DNA of 64,000 nucleotides from Aliihoeflea aestuarii (GCF_024105665.1 NZ_JAAAMK010000005.1:174796-238795), one strand, 5' to 3'; numbered from the stretch's first letter, positions 1 to 8,589 are shown. Numbers and translations: made by a program. Notes: generated by a model from the sequence alone, not told the origin.

Positions 1-1168
1 CATCTGTCCCGCGCCGTGCGAAGAAGCGTGCACGCTCAACCTTGAGGACATTCCGGTCGCCATCAAGACGATCGAGCAGGCAATCGCCGACAAGGCTTAT
101 GAGAAGGGCCTTATCCGCCCGCAGCCTGCGCCTGCCAAAACCGGCAAGCGCGTCGCCATCATCGGCTCCGGCCCGACCGGCATGGCGGCTGCACAGCAGC
201 TTGGACGCGTCGGCCACGACGTTCACGTCTTCGAACGGGAATCGAAGCCCGGCGGCCTGATGCGCTATGGCATTCCCGACTTCAAGATCGAGAAGCGCTA
301 TATCGACGTACGCGTCGAACAGATGCAGGGCGAGGGCGTCACCTTCCATTGCGGCGTCGACATCGGCACCGACAAGACGCTTGATGAGCTGACGACCGAG
401 TTCGATGCCGTCCTTTACTGCGGCGGTTCGGAGAACCCGCGCCCGGCCGGCATTCCGGGGCGCGAGCTCAAGGGCGTGCATGACGCGATGCCCTATCTCG
501 TCCAGCAGAACCGGCGCGTCGGCGGCGAGGACATCCAGTCGCGCGCCTGGGCGTCCGATCCGATCCTGGCCGGGGGCAAGCATGTGGTGGTCGTGGGCGG
601 CGGCGATACGGCGTCCGACTGCGTGGGCACCTCGTTCCGTCAGGGCGCCGTGCGCGTCACCCAACTCGACATCCGCCCGCAGCCGCCGGTGCGCGAGGAC
701 AAACTCTCCGTGTGGCCCTATTGGGCGACGAAGATGCGCACCTCGTCCAGCCAGGCCGAAGGCGCCGACCGCGAATTTCAGGTCGCTACGCTCGAATTCG
801 TCGGTGACGAAGACGGTCTGCTGACAGGCGTCAAGTGCTGCGAGGTTGACGAAAAGCGCAAGCCGGTCGAAGGGACGGAATTCGTCATCAAGGCCGATCT
901 CGCCTTCATCGCCATCGGCTTCGCCGGCCCGCTCGTCGGCGGTCTGGTCGACCAACTCGGCGAGAACCTTGCCACGGTAACCGACAAGCGCGGTTCGCGA
1001 AACGTCACGGGCAACGACCAGGACTATAAGACGAATGTCGACAAGCTGTTCGTCGCCGGGGACATCCGCCGCGGTCAGTCGCTGGTCGTCTGGGCGATCC
1101 GCGAGGGGCGGCAGGCCGCCCACGCGATCGACAAGGAACTGATGGGCTCGACGGTCCTGCCGCGTTGA
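1..1168 (+). CDS. gltD: Glutamate synthase small subunit, C-terminal part (cut by window edge)
   Basis: The frame is open from base 2 to the TGA at 1166-1168, giving about 388 residues of a protein whose family is usually 470-490 long, so roughly 90 N-terminal residues lie outside. The first visible residues are the cysteine cluster CPAPCEEAC typical of the [4Fe-4S] region. An FAD-type Rossmann motif (IIGSGPTGMAAA) follows at about residue 53 and an NADPH-type motif (VVVGGGDTASDC) at about residue 198. By family knowledge GltD passes electrons from NADPH to GltB, which makes glutamate from glutamine and 2-oxoglutarate in the cytoplasm. gltB is not in view. The gene is convergent with and directly abuts the hisN-like gene on the other strand. 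Confidence 0.95.
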   Translation, partial: ICPAPCEEACTLNLEDIPVAIKTIEQAIADKAYEKGLIRPQPAPAKTGKRVAIIGSGPTGMAAAQQLGRVGHDVHVFERESKPGGLMRYGIPDFKIEKRYIDVRVEQMQGEGVTFHCGVDIGTDKTLDELTTEFDAVLYCGGSENPRPAGIPGRELKGVHDAMPYLVQQNRRVGGEDIQSRAWASDPILAGGKHVVVVGGGDTASDCVGTSFRQGAVRVTQLDIRPQPPVREDKLSVWPYWATKMRTSSSQAEGADREFQVATLEFVGDEDGLLTGVKCCEVDEKRKPVEGTEFVIKADLAFIAIGFAGPLVGGLVDQLGENLATVTDKRGSRNVTGNDQDYKTNVDKLFVAGDIRRGQSLVVWAIREGRQAAHAIDKELMGSTVLPR

Positions 1169-1942
1169 TCAGTCGTTCAGCATCTCGATGGCGGTCGCAT
1201 GCAGCTTTGCGGTCGCGGCGGCCACAATGAAGCCACCGTCTTCGGCCGCACCGCCGTCAAGCGTGGTGATCACGCCGCCCGCCGCCTCGATGATCGGGAT
1301 AAGGGCGACGATATCGTAGGGCTGAAGGCCGGTTTCGACGACGAGATCGACCTGTCCGGCAGCCAGCATGGAATAGGCGTAGCAATCGGTGCCGTAGCGG
1401 GCAAGGCGCACCGCGGCCTCGACCCGGTCGTAGCGCATACGTGCATCGTCGAGAAACAGCGACGGCGTCGTGGTGCAGAGAGTCGCGTCGGCAAGCTCGG
1501 TGGTGTCACGCGTCTTCAGAACGCGCGGCCCGCCTGGGCCTTCATAATGCGCCGATCCGCTCGTTGCATAGAAAAGCTCGCCCGTGAATGGCTGGCTCAT
1601 CATGCCGGCGACCGCATCGCCATCCTCCAGCAATCCGACCAGCGTGCCCCAGAGCGGCAGGCCGGAGATGAAGGCACGGGTGCCGTCGATGGGGTCGATC
1701 ACCCAGCAATGCCTGTTCGGCAGATTGTGCGATCCGAACTCCTCCCCCAAGATACCGTGATCCGGAAATTCGCCGTCGATGAGCGCGCGGATCGCGCGTT
1801 CGGCCTCGCGGTCGCCCTCGGTGACCGGATCGAACCCGCCCGCAAGCTTGTTGATGATGTCATGCGGCTGCCTGAAACGCGGCAGCGTTTCGCCGGCCGC
1901 AGCTTTTGCCAGACGGCGAAGGAATTCGGGTGTGACGGTCAT
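1169..1942 (-). CDS. hisN: Inositol-monophosphatase-family phosphatase, probable histidinol-phosphatase
   Basis: A 257-residue cytoplasmic Mg-dependent phosphatase of the IMPase fold. Metal-site motifs are visible: DPVTEGDREAE near residue 38, GEEFG near residue 65 and WVIDPIDGTRAFISG near residue 80, with a C-terminal TGLQPYDIVALIPIIEAAGG segment. The pattern DGTRAFISG and the length match the HisN subfamily, which completes the penultimate dephosphorylation of histidine biosynthesis in many alphaproteobacteria. Family membership is clear; histidinol phosphate as substrate is inferred, since inositol monophosphatase and CysQ relatives share the fold. No other his gene is adjacent. The stop codon abuts gltD, and the start lies about 80 bases from a small RNA gene transcribed the opposite way. 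Confidence 0.85.
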   Translation of the reverse strand: MTVTPEFLRRLAKAAAGETLPRFRQPHDIINKLAGGFDPVTEGDREAERAIRALIDGEFPDHGILGEEFGSHNLPNRHCWVIDPIDGTRAFISGLPLWGTLVGLLEDGDAVAGMMSQPFTGELFYATSGSAHYEGPGGPRVLKTRDTTELADATLCTTTPSLFLDDARMRYDRVEAAVRLARYGTDCYAYSMLAAGQVDLVVETGLQPYDIVALIPIIEAAGGVITTLDGGAAEDGGFIVAAATAKLHATAIEMLND

Positions 1943-1990
1943 GCTCGGCTCCGAAACGTTCGGGCCAGCAATAGTCGCGCAACACGCCGC

Positions 1991-2018
1991 TTGACAATTG
2001 TGCAGTGCAGCATAAATT
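1991..2018 (+). promoter_or_regulatory. Promoter of the small RNA gene
   Basis: TTGACA at 1991-1996 and TAAATT at 2013-2018 are separated by 16 bases. This is a good sigma-70 type match, points away from hisN, and is followed within about 85 bases by a strong intrinsic terminator with no plausible gene between. The predicted start of transcription is near 2024-2026. Confidence 0.65.
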
Positions 2019-2023
2019 CATGG

Positions 2024-2100
2024 CGACGGCTTTTTTCCGTCACGCCCTTCTGGGGCGTTTCCTCCCTAGCTTCGGCCGCTGTCACGGGCGGCCTTTTTTT
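2024..2100 (+). ncRNA. mmgR: Trans-acting small RNA, alpha-r8/MmgR-like
   Basis: A free-standing transcription unit of about 77 bases lies between hisN and the N-formylglutamate amidohydrolase gene. It has its own promoter, a first hairpin (2042-2047 with 2053-2058), the unpaired decamer TTTCCTCCCT at 2058-2067, and a terminator hairpin (GGCCGC 2074-2079 with GCGGCC 2088-2093) followed by seven T residues at 2094-2100. Two hairpins flanking an anti-Shine-Dalgarno-like TTTCCTCCCT is, as I recall it, the diagnostic layout of the rhizobial alpha-r8 family, whose Sinorhizobium member MmgR limits polyhydroxybutyrate storage. The decamer and architecture are seen; family assignment is from memory and not searched. 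The T-tract overlaps the amidohydrolase stop codon on the other strand. Confidence 0.78.
2071..2100 (+). terminator. Intrinsic terminator of the small RNA
   Basis: The stem GGCCGC/GCGGCC (2074-2079 with 2088-2093) with an eight-base loop is followed by seven T residues on the + strand. On the - strand no T-run follows, so it terminates the small RNA rather than the amidohydrolase. Confidence 0.85.
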
Positions 2101-2986
2101 ATTCTGCTGCGATCGGCAATTCGGCGGGCGGGGCAAACAACGCGATCAGCGCGGCGGCGAGGTCGCCAAGGTCCCGGCGCAACTGGTCATAGCCATCATG
2201 CGGCAGCAGGCTTTCCTCATCCATGTAGAGACTGCGATTGATCTCGATCTGGATGGCGTGAATCCCGCGCGCGGGGCGTCCGTAATGCTCGGTGATGAAA
2301 CCGCCGGCATAGGGCTTGTTGTGAGCGACCGTGTAGCCGCATGTCGCCAGATGCGCGATCGCCGTTTCCGCCAGATCCGACATGCAGGACATGCCGTACC
2401 GATCGCCGATGATGAAATCGGGACGGATGCGGCTTTCTGCAAGGCGGATGGAGGCCGGCATGGAGTGGCAATCGACCAGAACCGCGATGCCGAACACCTT
2501 GTGCGTCGCGCCGATCAGCGCGCGCAACTGGTCATGATACGGTTTGTAGATGCGCTCGATGCGTCCCACCGCCTCCTCGAGCGGCAATTTTTCCGCATAG
2601 ATATCGAGGCCCTCGCCGACCAGCCTCGGCACGGTGCCGAGACCGCCGGCCACGCGCGCGGAGCGCGTATTGGCGAAGGGGGGCAGGGCGGCGGTGAACA
2701 TGCGCGGGTCGAGTTCCCACGGCTCGCGGTTCACATCGAGGTAAGCGCGCGGAAAATGCGCTCTCAACAAAGGCGCGCCCTGCTCGACCACCCCGGCGAA
2801 AAGATCGTCGACGAAACAATCTTCCGAACGGCGGATCGCATGAGCGTCGAGCCGTGCCATGTCGAGGAAGCGCCGTGGATATACGGAGCCGCTATGCGGC
2901 GAGTTGAAGATGAAGGGCACGGACTGGCGCGCTGGCGAGCGGACTTCAAACGCCGCATGGCTCGCGAAATCGGGGTGTTTCGTCAT
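2099..2986 (-). CDS. N-formylglutamate amidohydrolase family protein
   Basis: About 295 residues, matching the N-formylglutamate amidohydrolase family (PF05013). The N-terminal FNSPHSGSVYP, the RAYLDVNREPWELDP segment, the VDCHSMP motif and the downstream IQIEINRSLYM are visible; the histidine and acidic residues in these are the expected zinc-site residues. The enzyme hydrolyses N-formylglutamate to formate and glutamate, the last step of one histidine degradation route. No other hut gene is nearby, so a general deformylase role is also possible. I chose the ATG at 2984-2986; an in-frame TTG at 3008-3010 would add eight residues. Its 3' end overlaps the small RNA terminator in antisense. Confidence 0.85.
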   Translation of the reverse strand: MTKHPDFASHAAFEVRSPARQSVPFIFNSPHSGSVYPRRFLDMARLDAHAIRRSEDCFVDDLFAGVVEQGAPLLRAHFPRAYLDVNREPWELDPRMFTAALPPFANTRSARVAGGLGTVPRLVGEGLDIYAEKLPLEEAVGRIERIYKPYHDQLRALIGATHKVFGIAVLVDCHSMPASIRLAESRIRPDFIIGDRYGMSCMSDLAETAIAHLATCGYTVAHNKPYAGGFITEHYGRPARGIHAIQIEINRSLYMDEESLLPHDGYDQLRRDLGDLAAALIALFAPPAELPIAAE

Positions 2987-3094
2987 CTGGCGCGTCGAAC
3001 CAACTCTCAAGTTTCACCGGACCTGTGTGCCACCGGCGGGCAGGACTGTCCAGCAGCGGCGTGACTTGCGTCAAACCCGTATCACCTGCTTCAC

Positions 3095-3124
3095 TTGATG
3101 TTTACCATGTCGAACGCATATAGG
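3095..3124 (+). promoter_or_regulatory. Candidate promoter of cpdR
   Basis: TTGATG at 3095-3100 and TATAGG at 3119-3124 are 18 bases apart, about 60 bases before the cpdR start. A short interrupted inverted repeat (CGAA..CGGG with CCCG..TTCG, about 3138-3161) sits in the leader. Confidence 0.45.
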
Positions 3125-3182
3125 CTTGGGGCGCGCCGAATCGGGTCTGGTCCCGTTCGGAAAGAGGGTTGCAAACGGCAAG

Positions 3183-3545
3183 ATGGCAAGAATTCTTCTC
3201 GCGGAAGACGATGAGGACATGCGTCGGTTTCTCGTCAAGGCGCTGGAGCGCGCCGGCTACGATGTGATCGACTACGACAACGGCGCCAGCGCATATGAGC
3301 GGTTGCGCGAGGAGCCGTTCTCGCTGCTCCTGACCGATATCGTGATGCCGGAAATGGACGGGATCGAACTGGCGCGCCGCGCCACGGAGATCGATCCGGA
3401 TTTGAAGGTGATGTTCATCACCGGCTTTGCCGCGGTCGCGCTCAATCCCGATTCCAAGGCTCCGAAGGACGCGAAGATCCTCTCCAAGCCCTTTCATCTG
3501 CGCGATCTCGTCAACGAGGTCGAAAAGATGCTGCAAGCCGCCTGA
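3183..3545 (+). CDS. cpdR: Single-domain response regulator CpdR
   Basis: A 120-residue receiver domain with no output domain. The acidic pocket (AEDDEDMRRFL), the phospho-acceptor aspartate in LLLTDIVMPEMDG and the conserved lysine in LSKPFHLRDLV are present. The signature FITGFAAVALNPDSKAP is that of CpdR, so recognition is strong. By established knowledge in Caulobacter and Sinorhizobium, unphosphorylated CpdR localises ClpXP to the cell pole and primes degradation of CtrA-pathway substrates; CckA-ChpT phosphorylation blocks it. I chose ATG 3183 because the protein then begins with the conserved MARILLAEDD; an upstream in-frame start at 3126 would add 19 unconserved residues. Confidence 0.95.
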   Translation: MARILLAEDDEDMRRFLVKALERAGYDVIDYDNGASAYERLREEPFSLLLTDIVMPEMDGIELARRATEIDPDLKVMFITGFAAVALNPDSKAPKDAKILSKPFHLRDLVNEVEKMLQAA

Positions 3546-3596
3546 CGAGCTTGCCCTGCGTCAGCCTCGCCGAATGAATTAGGCGGCGCAAACCTA

Positions 3597-3627
3597 TTGA
3601 CGATGCCGTTTTTCCATGGTGTATGCG
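3597..3627 (+). promoter_or_regulatory. Candidate promoter of tRNA-Val
   Basis: TTGACG at 3597-3602 is followed 18-19 bases later by GTATGC/TATGCG (3621-3627), ending a dozen bases before the mature tRNA 5' end. Spacing is slightly long. Confidence 0.4.
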
Positions 3628-3638
3628 GCCCGTCGGAT

Positions 3639-3713
<75 letters not shown>

Positions 3714-3970
3714 TCCAACCCCTTAAATTTGTTTGGTTTTGCGGTAGTTGGCGCCGCCGCTACGAGTTGCCTAGCAACCATTTGCAACCATCAGCGGACT
3801 GCAACACGGTGGCCTTCACGTTTGCGGCGCGCCTGCGCCCGTCGATCTGTCGTTGACGTTGTGCTTGAGTGGATCGCTGCACCGAGCTTGTTGAGTTCTC
3901 CAACTGATCACCCAAAAGTGGACTCAAGGCAAGGCTAGCTGCGGGTTCGTGTCGGCGGTCTGTTCGGGGT
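3714..3970. other. Non-coding stretch after tRNA-Val
   Basis: About 260 bases without a supportable gene. No copy of the tRNA 3' end, integrase remnant or recognisable repeat was seen. It may be debris of an old insertion next to the tRNA, but nothing in it proves that. Confidence 0.4.
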
Positions 3971-3999
3971 GCCCGCCTCACTCGTTTGAGCAGGCGGGC
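3971..3999 (-). terminator. Stem-loop downstream of catB
   Basis: The eight-base stem GCCCGCCT/AGGCGGGC (3971-3978 with 3992-3999) contains an inner CTC/GAG extension and lies seven bases after the catB stop. No T-run follows on either strand, so this is a weak intrinsic terminator or a 3'-stabilising hairpin. Confidence 0.45.
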
Positions 4000-4006
4000 T
4001 TCCATA

Positions 4007-4642
4007 TCAGGTGTCGCGGATTGTCTGTGACCAGTAGCGATGCAGGCCCGTAACGTCCTCGCTGGTCATGATCGGCATGGCCTTTTTTAGGTGGTCGTCG
4101 GGCCAGTCCCACCAACGCATTTGGAGAAGCAAGCCGATCTCGTGGCCGCCGAAGCGCTTGCGGATCGTCTTTGCCGGGTTGCCGCCGACGATGGCGTATG
4201 GCTCGACGTCCCGCGTGACCAGCGCACGAGTTCCGATGATCGCACCATCGCCGATCCTGATACCGGGCATGATGATGGCTTCCGACCCGATCCAGACATC
4301 ATTGCCGATCACCGTATCGCCCGCTGGCTTATAGCCGTTCCGGGCACCGGCGAAGGCTGGGACCTCGGGCATGAAGAAGAATGGAAAGGTGCTGATCCAC
4401 TCGTTCCGGTGACCCTGGTTTCCGGCCATGATGAAGGCGGCACCGGAGCCGATCGAACAGAAGCTGCCAACGATCAGGCGATCTGCCCCTTCATCTGGCA
4501 GCAGGAACCGTGCGCAGTCGTTGAAGCTGTGGCCGTGATAGTAGCCGGAGTAATAGCTGTACCGGCCGACGATAATGCTCTGATGCGTGACCTGTTCGAC
4601 CAGCGTCTTGCCCTTGAAGGGGCTCTCGAAGAAACTGTCCAT
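4007..4642 (-). CDS. catB: Type B chloramphenicol O-acetyltransferase (xenobiotic acyltransferase)
   Basis: A 211-residue left-handed beta-helix hexapeptide acetyltransferase. The N-terminal [12 protein letters not shown], the segment [20 protein letters not shown], the [20 protein letters not shown] block carrying the catalytic histidine, and the hexapeptide run ending [20 protein letters not shown] are all characteristic of CatB/XAT enzymes that acetylate chloramphenicol with acetyl-CoA. Start ATG 4642 is chosen because it gives the canonical N-terminus; the frame continues 18 codons upstream without conservation. The gene stands alone next to tRNA-Val with large non-coding flanks. Chromosomal catB genes are known from Agrobacterium and relatives, so intrinsic rather than acquired origin is possible. 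Whether it confers resistance cannot be judged from sequence. Confidence 0.93.
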   Translation of the reverse strand: MDSFFESPFKGKTLVEQVTHQSIIVGRYSYYSGYYHGHSFNDCARFLLPDEGADRLIVGSFCSIGSGAAFIMAGNQGHRNEWISTFPFFFMPEVPAFAGARNGYKPAGDTVIGNDVWIGSEAIIMPGIRIGDGAIIGTRALVTRDVEPYAIVGGNPAKTIRKRFGGHEIGLLLQMRWWDWPDDHLKKAMPIMTSEDVTGLHRYWSQTIRDT

Positions 4643-4903
4643 TGGAATACTCACTGCATGAGCGACGCGGCCTGGAGGCACGCGCCAAATCCGCAAGCGC
4701 GCAGTGTCGCTCGCATTTTTTCATGCTCCTCACGCCGTCAGCGTGGGAGCGCCATGCAGGGAGTACTGGGTGCCGATTTCATGCCGATGGCATTATCGGA
4801 TGGACGGTCGGTAGGCAAGGACAGCCCGTTGGCTGATTGCCACCAGTGAATGGGGCGCCTGGATGCCGGTACGTATCGACCCCAGTCAGCATAAGCCGGG
4901 ACG
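4643..4903. other. Non-coding spacer between catB and MFS gene
   Basis: About 260 bases upstream of catB (- strand) and downstream of the MFS gene (- strand). It presumably holds the catB promoter; I see no convincing -35/-10 pair, terminator or small gene. Confidence 0.35.
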
Positions 4904-6214
4904 TCAGTCGAGCGCGCTTTTGCGGGTTTCGACATCGATCGACATCGCAGCGAATGCTGCCACGACCAAGAGGCCGGCAAAAAGGCCGATCGCGGCCGTC
5001 GTGCTCTGGACGAAGAGATAGACCAGAACCGAAGGCGCAAGCAGGCCGCCGAGCCGGGCCATCGCGCCGGCCGCTCCCATCCCGGTCGCGCGTGAGGCGG
5101 TGGGATAAAGTTCGGGCGTGAAGGCATACAGTGCGCCCCAGGTGCCCAGGAGCGCGAAGCTCATCACCAGAAGCGCGGTGGCGATCAGGGCCGGCGTGGT
5201 CGCCACGACGAACAGCGCGCAGGCGGCGGCGCTCAGGAACAGGAAGCGCGTCAGCGTCGCGCGGCGCCCCCATTTTTCAACGCCATAGGCCGCGAGCGCA
5301 TAGCCGGGGATCTGGGCGAGCGCCACCAGGACGAGGAAACCGTATCCACGCACGAAGCCGAAACCTTCCGTCGCCAGCCGGGCCGGCATCCAGGTGAAGA
5401 TGCCGTAATAGGACATCGACACGAGAAACCACACGCTGAGCATCAGAAGCGTCCGGCGGCGCAGTTCGGGTGACAGGAGCTTTTCGCTGCGCGCCGGCGG
5501 CATGGCGTCCAGCGGGGTTTCACCCATCGGCTCCTTTCCGTTGACGAGAAGCATCTTGTCCATCACCGCGCGGGCTTCCGGTTCGCGCCCCTGGCGCATC
5601 AAATGAAGCGGCGATTCGGGTATCCAGAAGCGCAGGAAAAGGCCGACGATGGCCGGCAGGGCGGTGACGAAGAAGATCACGCGCCACGCATCGGCCACGC
5701 CTGCAACGGAGGCTGCCCACGCCGTCAATGCGACGATGACCGTGCCGACCGCCCAAAACCCTTCCAGCATGACCAGCCAGCGGCCACGCCGCGAGGGCGG
5801 CAGGAACTCGGCCATCATCGCATAGTCGACCGGCAGCGTGCCGCCGACGGCAAGGCCGGTCAGGAAGCGCAGCAGCAGCAGGGTCTGGAAGTCGGGGGCG
5901 AAGACCGAGGCAAGGCCGAAGACGGCATCCATCGCGACAGTGCCGATCAGGATGTTCCGGCGTCCGAAACGATCCGCGAGCCGGCCGAAGACCGCCGCCC
6001 CGATCAACATGCCGAGGAAGAAGAGCGTGCCGGTCTGCAATGCCTGCGGAACGGTAAGGCCGAATGTCGCAGCGATCGAGGCGGCGGTGAAGCCGACGGC
6101 CAGAACCTGCATAGCGTCGGCTGTCCAGACAAGCCCGAAAACACCGAGCAGGCGGCGTTGAAACCGCCCCGTGCCCGCTCGTTCGAGAACGGCATCGATC
6201 GTGGTGCCCGTCAT
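4904..6214 (-). CDS. MFS transporter, metabolite:H+ symporter type
   Basis: 436 residues with about twelve hydrophobic segments. The loop after TM2 reads GRLADRFGRRN, the classical MFS motif, and LLLLRFLTGLAVGGTLPVDYAMMAEFLPPSRRGRW after TM4 matches the SV2/NiaP/aromatic-acid:H+ symporter branch. A charged central loop (about residues 205-250) separates the halves. The second half carries VEKWGRRATLTRF, the mirrored loop motif. Such proteins import or export small carboxylates in the inner membrane; the substrate here cannot be told from sequence or neighbours. A purine-rich GGGGGA precedes the ATG at 6214. The gene is monocistronic. Confidence 0.85.
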   Translation of the reverse strand: MTGTTIDAVLERAGTGRFQRRLLGVFGLVWTADAMQVLAVGFTAASIAATFGLTVPQALQTGTLFFLGMLIGAAVFGRLADRFGRRNILIGTVAMDAVFGLASVFAPDFQTLLLLRFLTGLAVGGTLPVDYAMMAEFLPPSRRGRWLVMLEGFWAVGTVIVALTAWAASVAGVADAWRVIFFVTALPAIVGLFLRFWIPESPLHLMRQGREPEARAVMDKMLLVNGKEPMGETPLDAMPPARSEKLLSPELRRRTLLMLSVWFLVSMSYYGIFTWMPARLATEGFGFVRGYGFLVLVALAQIPGYALAAYGVEKWGRRATLTRFLFLSAAACALFVVATTPALIATALLVMSFALLGTWGALYAFTPELYPTASRATGMGAAGAMARLGGLLAPSVLVYLFVQSTTAAIGLFAGLLVVAAFAAMSIDVETRKSALD

Positions 6215-6407
6215 GACTAGTCCCCCGGATCGCGGTCCCCCGACCGCGGTGCAGCATCGTGATGCGCAGATGGCCGAATGTTGCCCTGAAGTAAACCGAA
6301 TTATTTGCCGTACGAGCAGATCGACATTCGATTCGCCCGACGCTTGCCTTGCGCGATGCGCAACCTAGCTATGTGAGCGCATAGCCAACTGCCCAAGGAT
6401 CGCTCCC

Positions 6408-6551
6408 ATGCCCGATCTCGCTTTGACCCCATTGATCTCGCTTATCGCCGGCGTCGTCATCCTGATCATGCCGCGCCTGCTCAACTATATCGTCGCCTTC
6501 TACCTGATCGTCATCGGCCTGATCGGGCTCTTTCCCGAACTTGCGGGATAG
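6408..6551 (+). CDS. DUF3096 family small membrane protein
   Basis: A 47-residue protein, mostly two short hydrophobic segments (LISLIAGVVILIMPRLL and YIVAFYLIVIGLIGLF). The motif LIxGxxILIMPRLLNYIVAxYLIxxGLxGL matches the DUF3096 family (PF11295), found widely in proteobacteria and of unknown function. AAGGA lies about eight bases before the ATG at 6408. A likely inner-membrane location follows from hydrophobicity. It is followed about 85 bases later by the small oxidase subunit gene on the same strand. Confidence 0.8.
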   Translation: MPDLALTPLISLIAGVVILIMPRLLNYIVAFYLIVIGLIGLFPELAG

Positions 6552-6634
6552 GAAACGCGGCGCGACAATCCTTGCCATTGCCCTCAATCGCGCTTTTCGC
6601 TATCAGCGGTGAACGAATTCGCGAGGAGCCGATC

Positions 6635-6862
6635 ATGGCAGAAGAACATCATTCCGGCGCGCTCGAAATGGGCGCCGAAATGGATTACGCCGAACACGAG
6701 AAGACCTACAATTTCTTTCTCGATTTCACGAAATACGTGTCGATCATGGTCGTGGCGCTACTGATCGCAATGGCGTTCGGTTTCTTCACGACCGCCGGCT
6801 TCATCTCGTCCTTCATCCTCTTTCTGCTGATCTGCGGTCTTGGAGCATTCTTCCTGCGCTGA
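6635..6862 (+). CDS. aa3-type cytochrome c oxidase subunit IV
   Basis: A 75-residue protein with a soluble acidic N-terminus and two hydrophobic segments. The region MDYAEHEKTYNFFLDFTKY followed by a transmembrane helix is the signature of the small bacterial aa3-oxidase subunit IV family (PF07835), which packs against the catalytic subunits in the inner membrane. ATG 6635 is chosen because GCGAGGAG precedes it and the family begins with MAEH-like sequence; a longer frame from 6572 lacks a ribosome-binding site. The catalytic subunits are not nearby, which is usual for this gene. Confidence 0.88.
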   Translation: MAEEHHSGALEMGAEMDYAEHEKTYNFFLDFTKYVSIMVVALLIAMAFGFFTTAGFISSFILFLLICGLGAFFLR

Positions 6863-6873
6863 CGATCGCTTTC

Positions 6874-6895
6874 CCCCGCGGGCTTTCCCGCGGGG
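6874..6895 (+). terminator. Strong hairpin between oxidase subunit IV and pntAA
   Basis: A perfect nine-base stem CCCCGCGGG/CCCGCGGGG with a CTTT loop, 11 bases after the subunit IV stop. No T-run follows, so it is termination-like or partially attenuating before pntAA. Confidence 0.45.
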
Positions 6896-6923
6896 CATGA
6901 AGATCGGCTGATGGGAGGGGTTC

Positions 6924-8162
6924 ATGGCGCAGATCGTATTCGTACCGAAGGAAATCGAGGCCGGCGAGCCGCGTGTGGCCGCCTCGCCCGAAACCGTCAA
7001 GCGGCTGAAGGCCCTCGGGCTCGACGTGGTCGTGGAAACCGGCGCGGGAGACAAATCCCGCATACCGGATGGCGAGTTCGAAAAGAACGGCGCCAGGATC
7101 GGAAGCGCGGCGGATGCGGGCGCTGCCGATATCATCCTCAAAGTCCGCCGCCCCACCGACGCGGAACTCAAATCCTACCGATCGGGCGCGGCGGTGATCG
7201 CCGCTATGGACCCATACGGCAACGACGCGGCTGTCGAAGCGATGGCCAAGGCCGGCATTTCCGCTTTCGCCATGGAATTCATGCCGCGCATCACGCGCGC
7301 GCAGTCGATGGACATCCTCTCCTCGCAGGCCAATCTCGCCGGTTATCAGGCCGTGATCGATGCTGCCGGTGAATATGACCGCGCGCTGCCGATGATGATG
7401 ACGGCGGCCGGAACGGTGCCGGCCGCCAAGGTCTTCGTCATGGGGGTCGGCGTTGCGGGCTTGCAGGCCATCGCCACGGCACGCCGCATGGGCGCGGTCG
7501 TCACCGCCACCGACGTTCGCCCCGCCGCGAAGGAACAGGTCGCCTCGCTTGGCGCGAAATTCCTCGCCGTCGAGGACGAGGAATTCAAGGCGGCCGAGAC
7601 GGCCGGCGGCTACGCCAAGGAAATGTCGAAGGAATATCAGGCGAAGCAGGCCGCGCTGACGGCCGAGCACATCGCCAAGCAGGACATCGTCATCACCACC
7701 GCGCTCATTCCCGGTCGTCCTGCGCCCAAGCTGGTGTCCGCCGAGATGGTCGCCTCGATGAAGTCGGGATCGGTCATCGTCGATCTTGCGGTCGAGCGTG
7801 GCGGCAATGTCGAAGGCGCGAAAGCGGGCGAAGTCGTCACGAGCGCGAACGGCGTCAAGATCGTCGGCCACCTCAACGTGGCCGGCCGCGTGGCGGCATC
7901 CGCCTCGCTTCTTTACGCCAAGAACCTCTATGCCTTTCTCGAGACGCTGATCGACAAGGAAACCAAGACCCTTGTCATCACGCCGGAAGACGAACTCGTC
8001 AAGGCGACGCTGCTGACGCATCAAGGCCGCGTCGTCCATGCCAATTTCGCAAAGGCCGAGCCTGCGCCCGCAGTGGCGCCCGAGAGCACCGAGACTGGTC
8101 TCGATGCTGCGCCCAAGGCGACGGCAAAGCCGAAATCCACTTCGAAGAAGGGGGATGCGTGA
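6924..8162 (+). CDS. pntAA: NAD(P) transhydrogenase alpha subunit, part 1
   Basis: 412 residues, the NAD(H)-binding domain I of proton-translocating transhydrogenase. It opens [20 protein letters not shown], carries the [20 protein letters not shown] segment near residue 130 and the NAD-binding [22 protein letters not shown] near residue 170. The protein is cytoplasmic and docks on the membrane subunits, coupling NADH oxidation to NADP+ reduction by the proton gradient. The alanine/lysine-rich C-terminal tail (about residues 375-412) is low complexity. GGGAGGGG precedes the ATG. The TGA overlaps the ATG of pntAB (ATGA), indicating translational coupling. The split alpha subunit is typical of alphaproteobacteria. 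Confidence 0.96.
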   Translation: MAQIVFVPKEIEAGEPRVAASPETVKRLKALGLDVVVETGAGDKSRIPDGEFEKNGARIGSAADAGAADIILKVRRPTDAELKSYRSGAAVIAAMDPYGNDAAVEAMAKAGISAFAMEFMPRITRAQSMDILSSQANLAGYQAVIDAAGEYDRALPMMMTAAGTVPAAKVFVMGVGVAGLQAIATARRMGAVVTATDVRPAAKEQVASLGAKFLAVEDEEFKAAETAGGYAKEMSKEYQAKQAALTAEHIAKQDIVITTALIPGRPAPKLVSAEMVASMKSGSVIVDLAVERGGNVEGAKAGEVVTSANGVKIVGHLNVAGRVAASASLLYAKNLYAFLETLIDKETKTLVITPEDELVKATLLTHQGRVVHANFAKAEPAPAVAPESTETGLDAAPKATAKPKSTSKKGDA

Positions 8163-8578
8163 TGGAAATGACCGCGATGGAACGCGCGATCCAGCAGCTC
8201 GAGCAGTCGGCGGCGGCGCTGCGCCTTGCCTTTTCGGATTTGCAGACCGCCGAGGCGGCCGGCCATGCGGCTGCGGCGGCGACGGGCGGCGCGATCGACC
8301 CCTTCGTCTTCCGCTTCGCCATTTTCGTGCTGGCGATCTTCGTCGGCTACTATGTCGTCTGGTCGGTGACGCCCGCGCTGCACACGCCCCTGATGTCGGT
8401 GACGAACGCGATCTCGTCCGTCATCGTGGTCGGCGCGCTGCTTGCCGTCGGCATCTCCTCGTCGGGGATCGCCACCGGCTTCGGCTTCATCGCCTTGATC
8501 CTTGCTTCGGTGAACATCGTCGGTGGCTTCCTCGTCACGCAGCGCATGCTCGCGATGTACAAGAAAAAAGAAAAGTGA
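8162..8578 (+). CDS. pntAB: NAD(P) transhydrogenase alpha subunit, part 2
   Basis: 138 residues containing the transmembrane part of the alpha subunit. An alanine-rich soluble start is followed by three hydrophobic helices: [40 protein letters not shown] and [19 protein letters not shown]. The motif [13 protein letters not shown] is the hallmark of this subunit. It forms the proton channel with PntB. I placed the start at ATG 8162, overlapping the pntAA stop by the ATGA arrangement; a GTG three bases upstream is in frame. pntB follows 11 bases after the stop. Confidence 0.95.
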   Translation: MEMTAMERAIQQLEQSAAALRLAFSDLQTAEAAGHAAAAATGGAIDPFVFRFAIFVLAIFVGYYVVWSVTPALHTPLMSVTNAISSVIVVGALLAVGISSSGIATGFGFIALILASVNIVGGFLVTQRMLAMYKKKEK

Positions 8579-8589
8579 GGCGCTGATCC

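Noticed and set aside
1199..3064. A 621-codon open frame on the + strand across hisN and the amidohydrolase gene
   Set aside because: It is antisense to two well-conserved genes and has no conserved protein pattern; long antisense frames are expected at this GC content.
3714..4006. Genomic island with an attachment-site repeat at tRNA-Val
   Set aside because: No second copy of the tRNA 3' end and no integrase gene are visible; only the position is suggestive.
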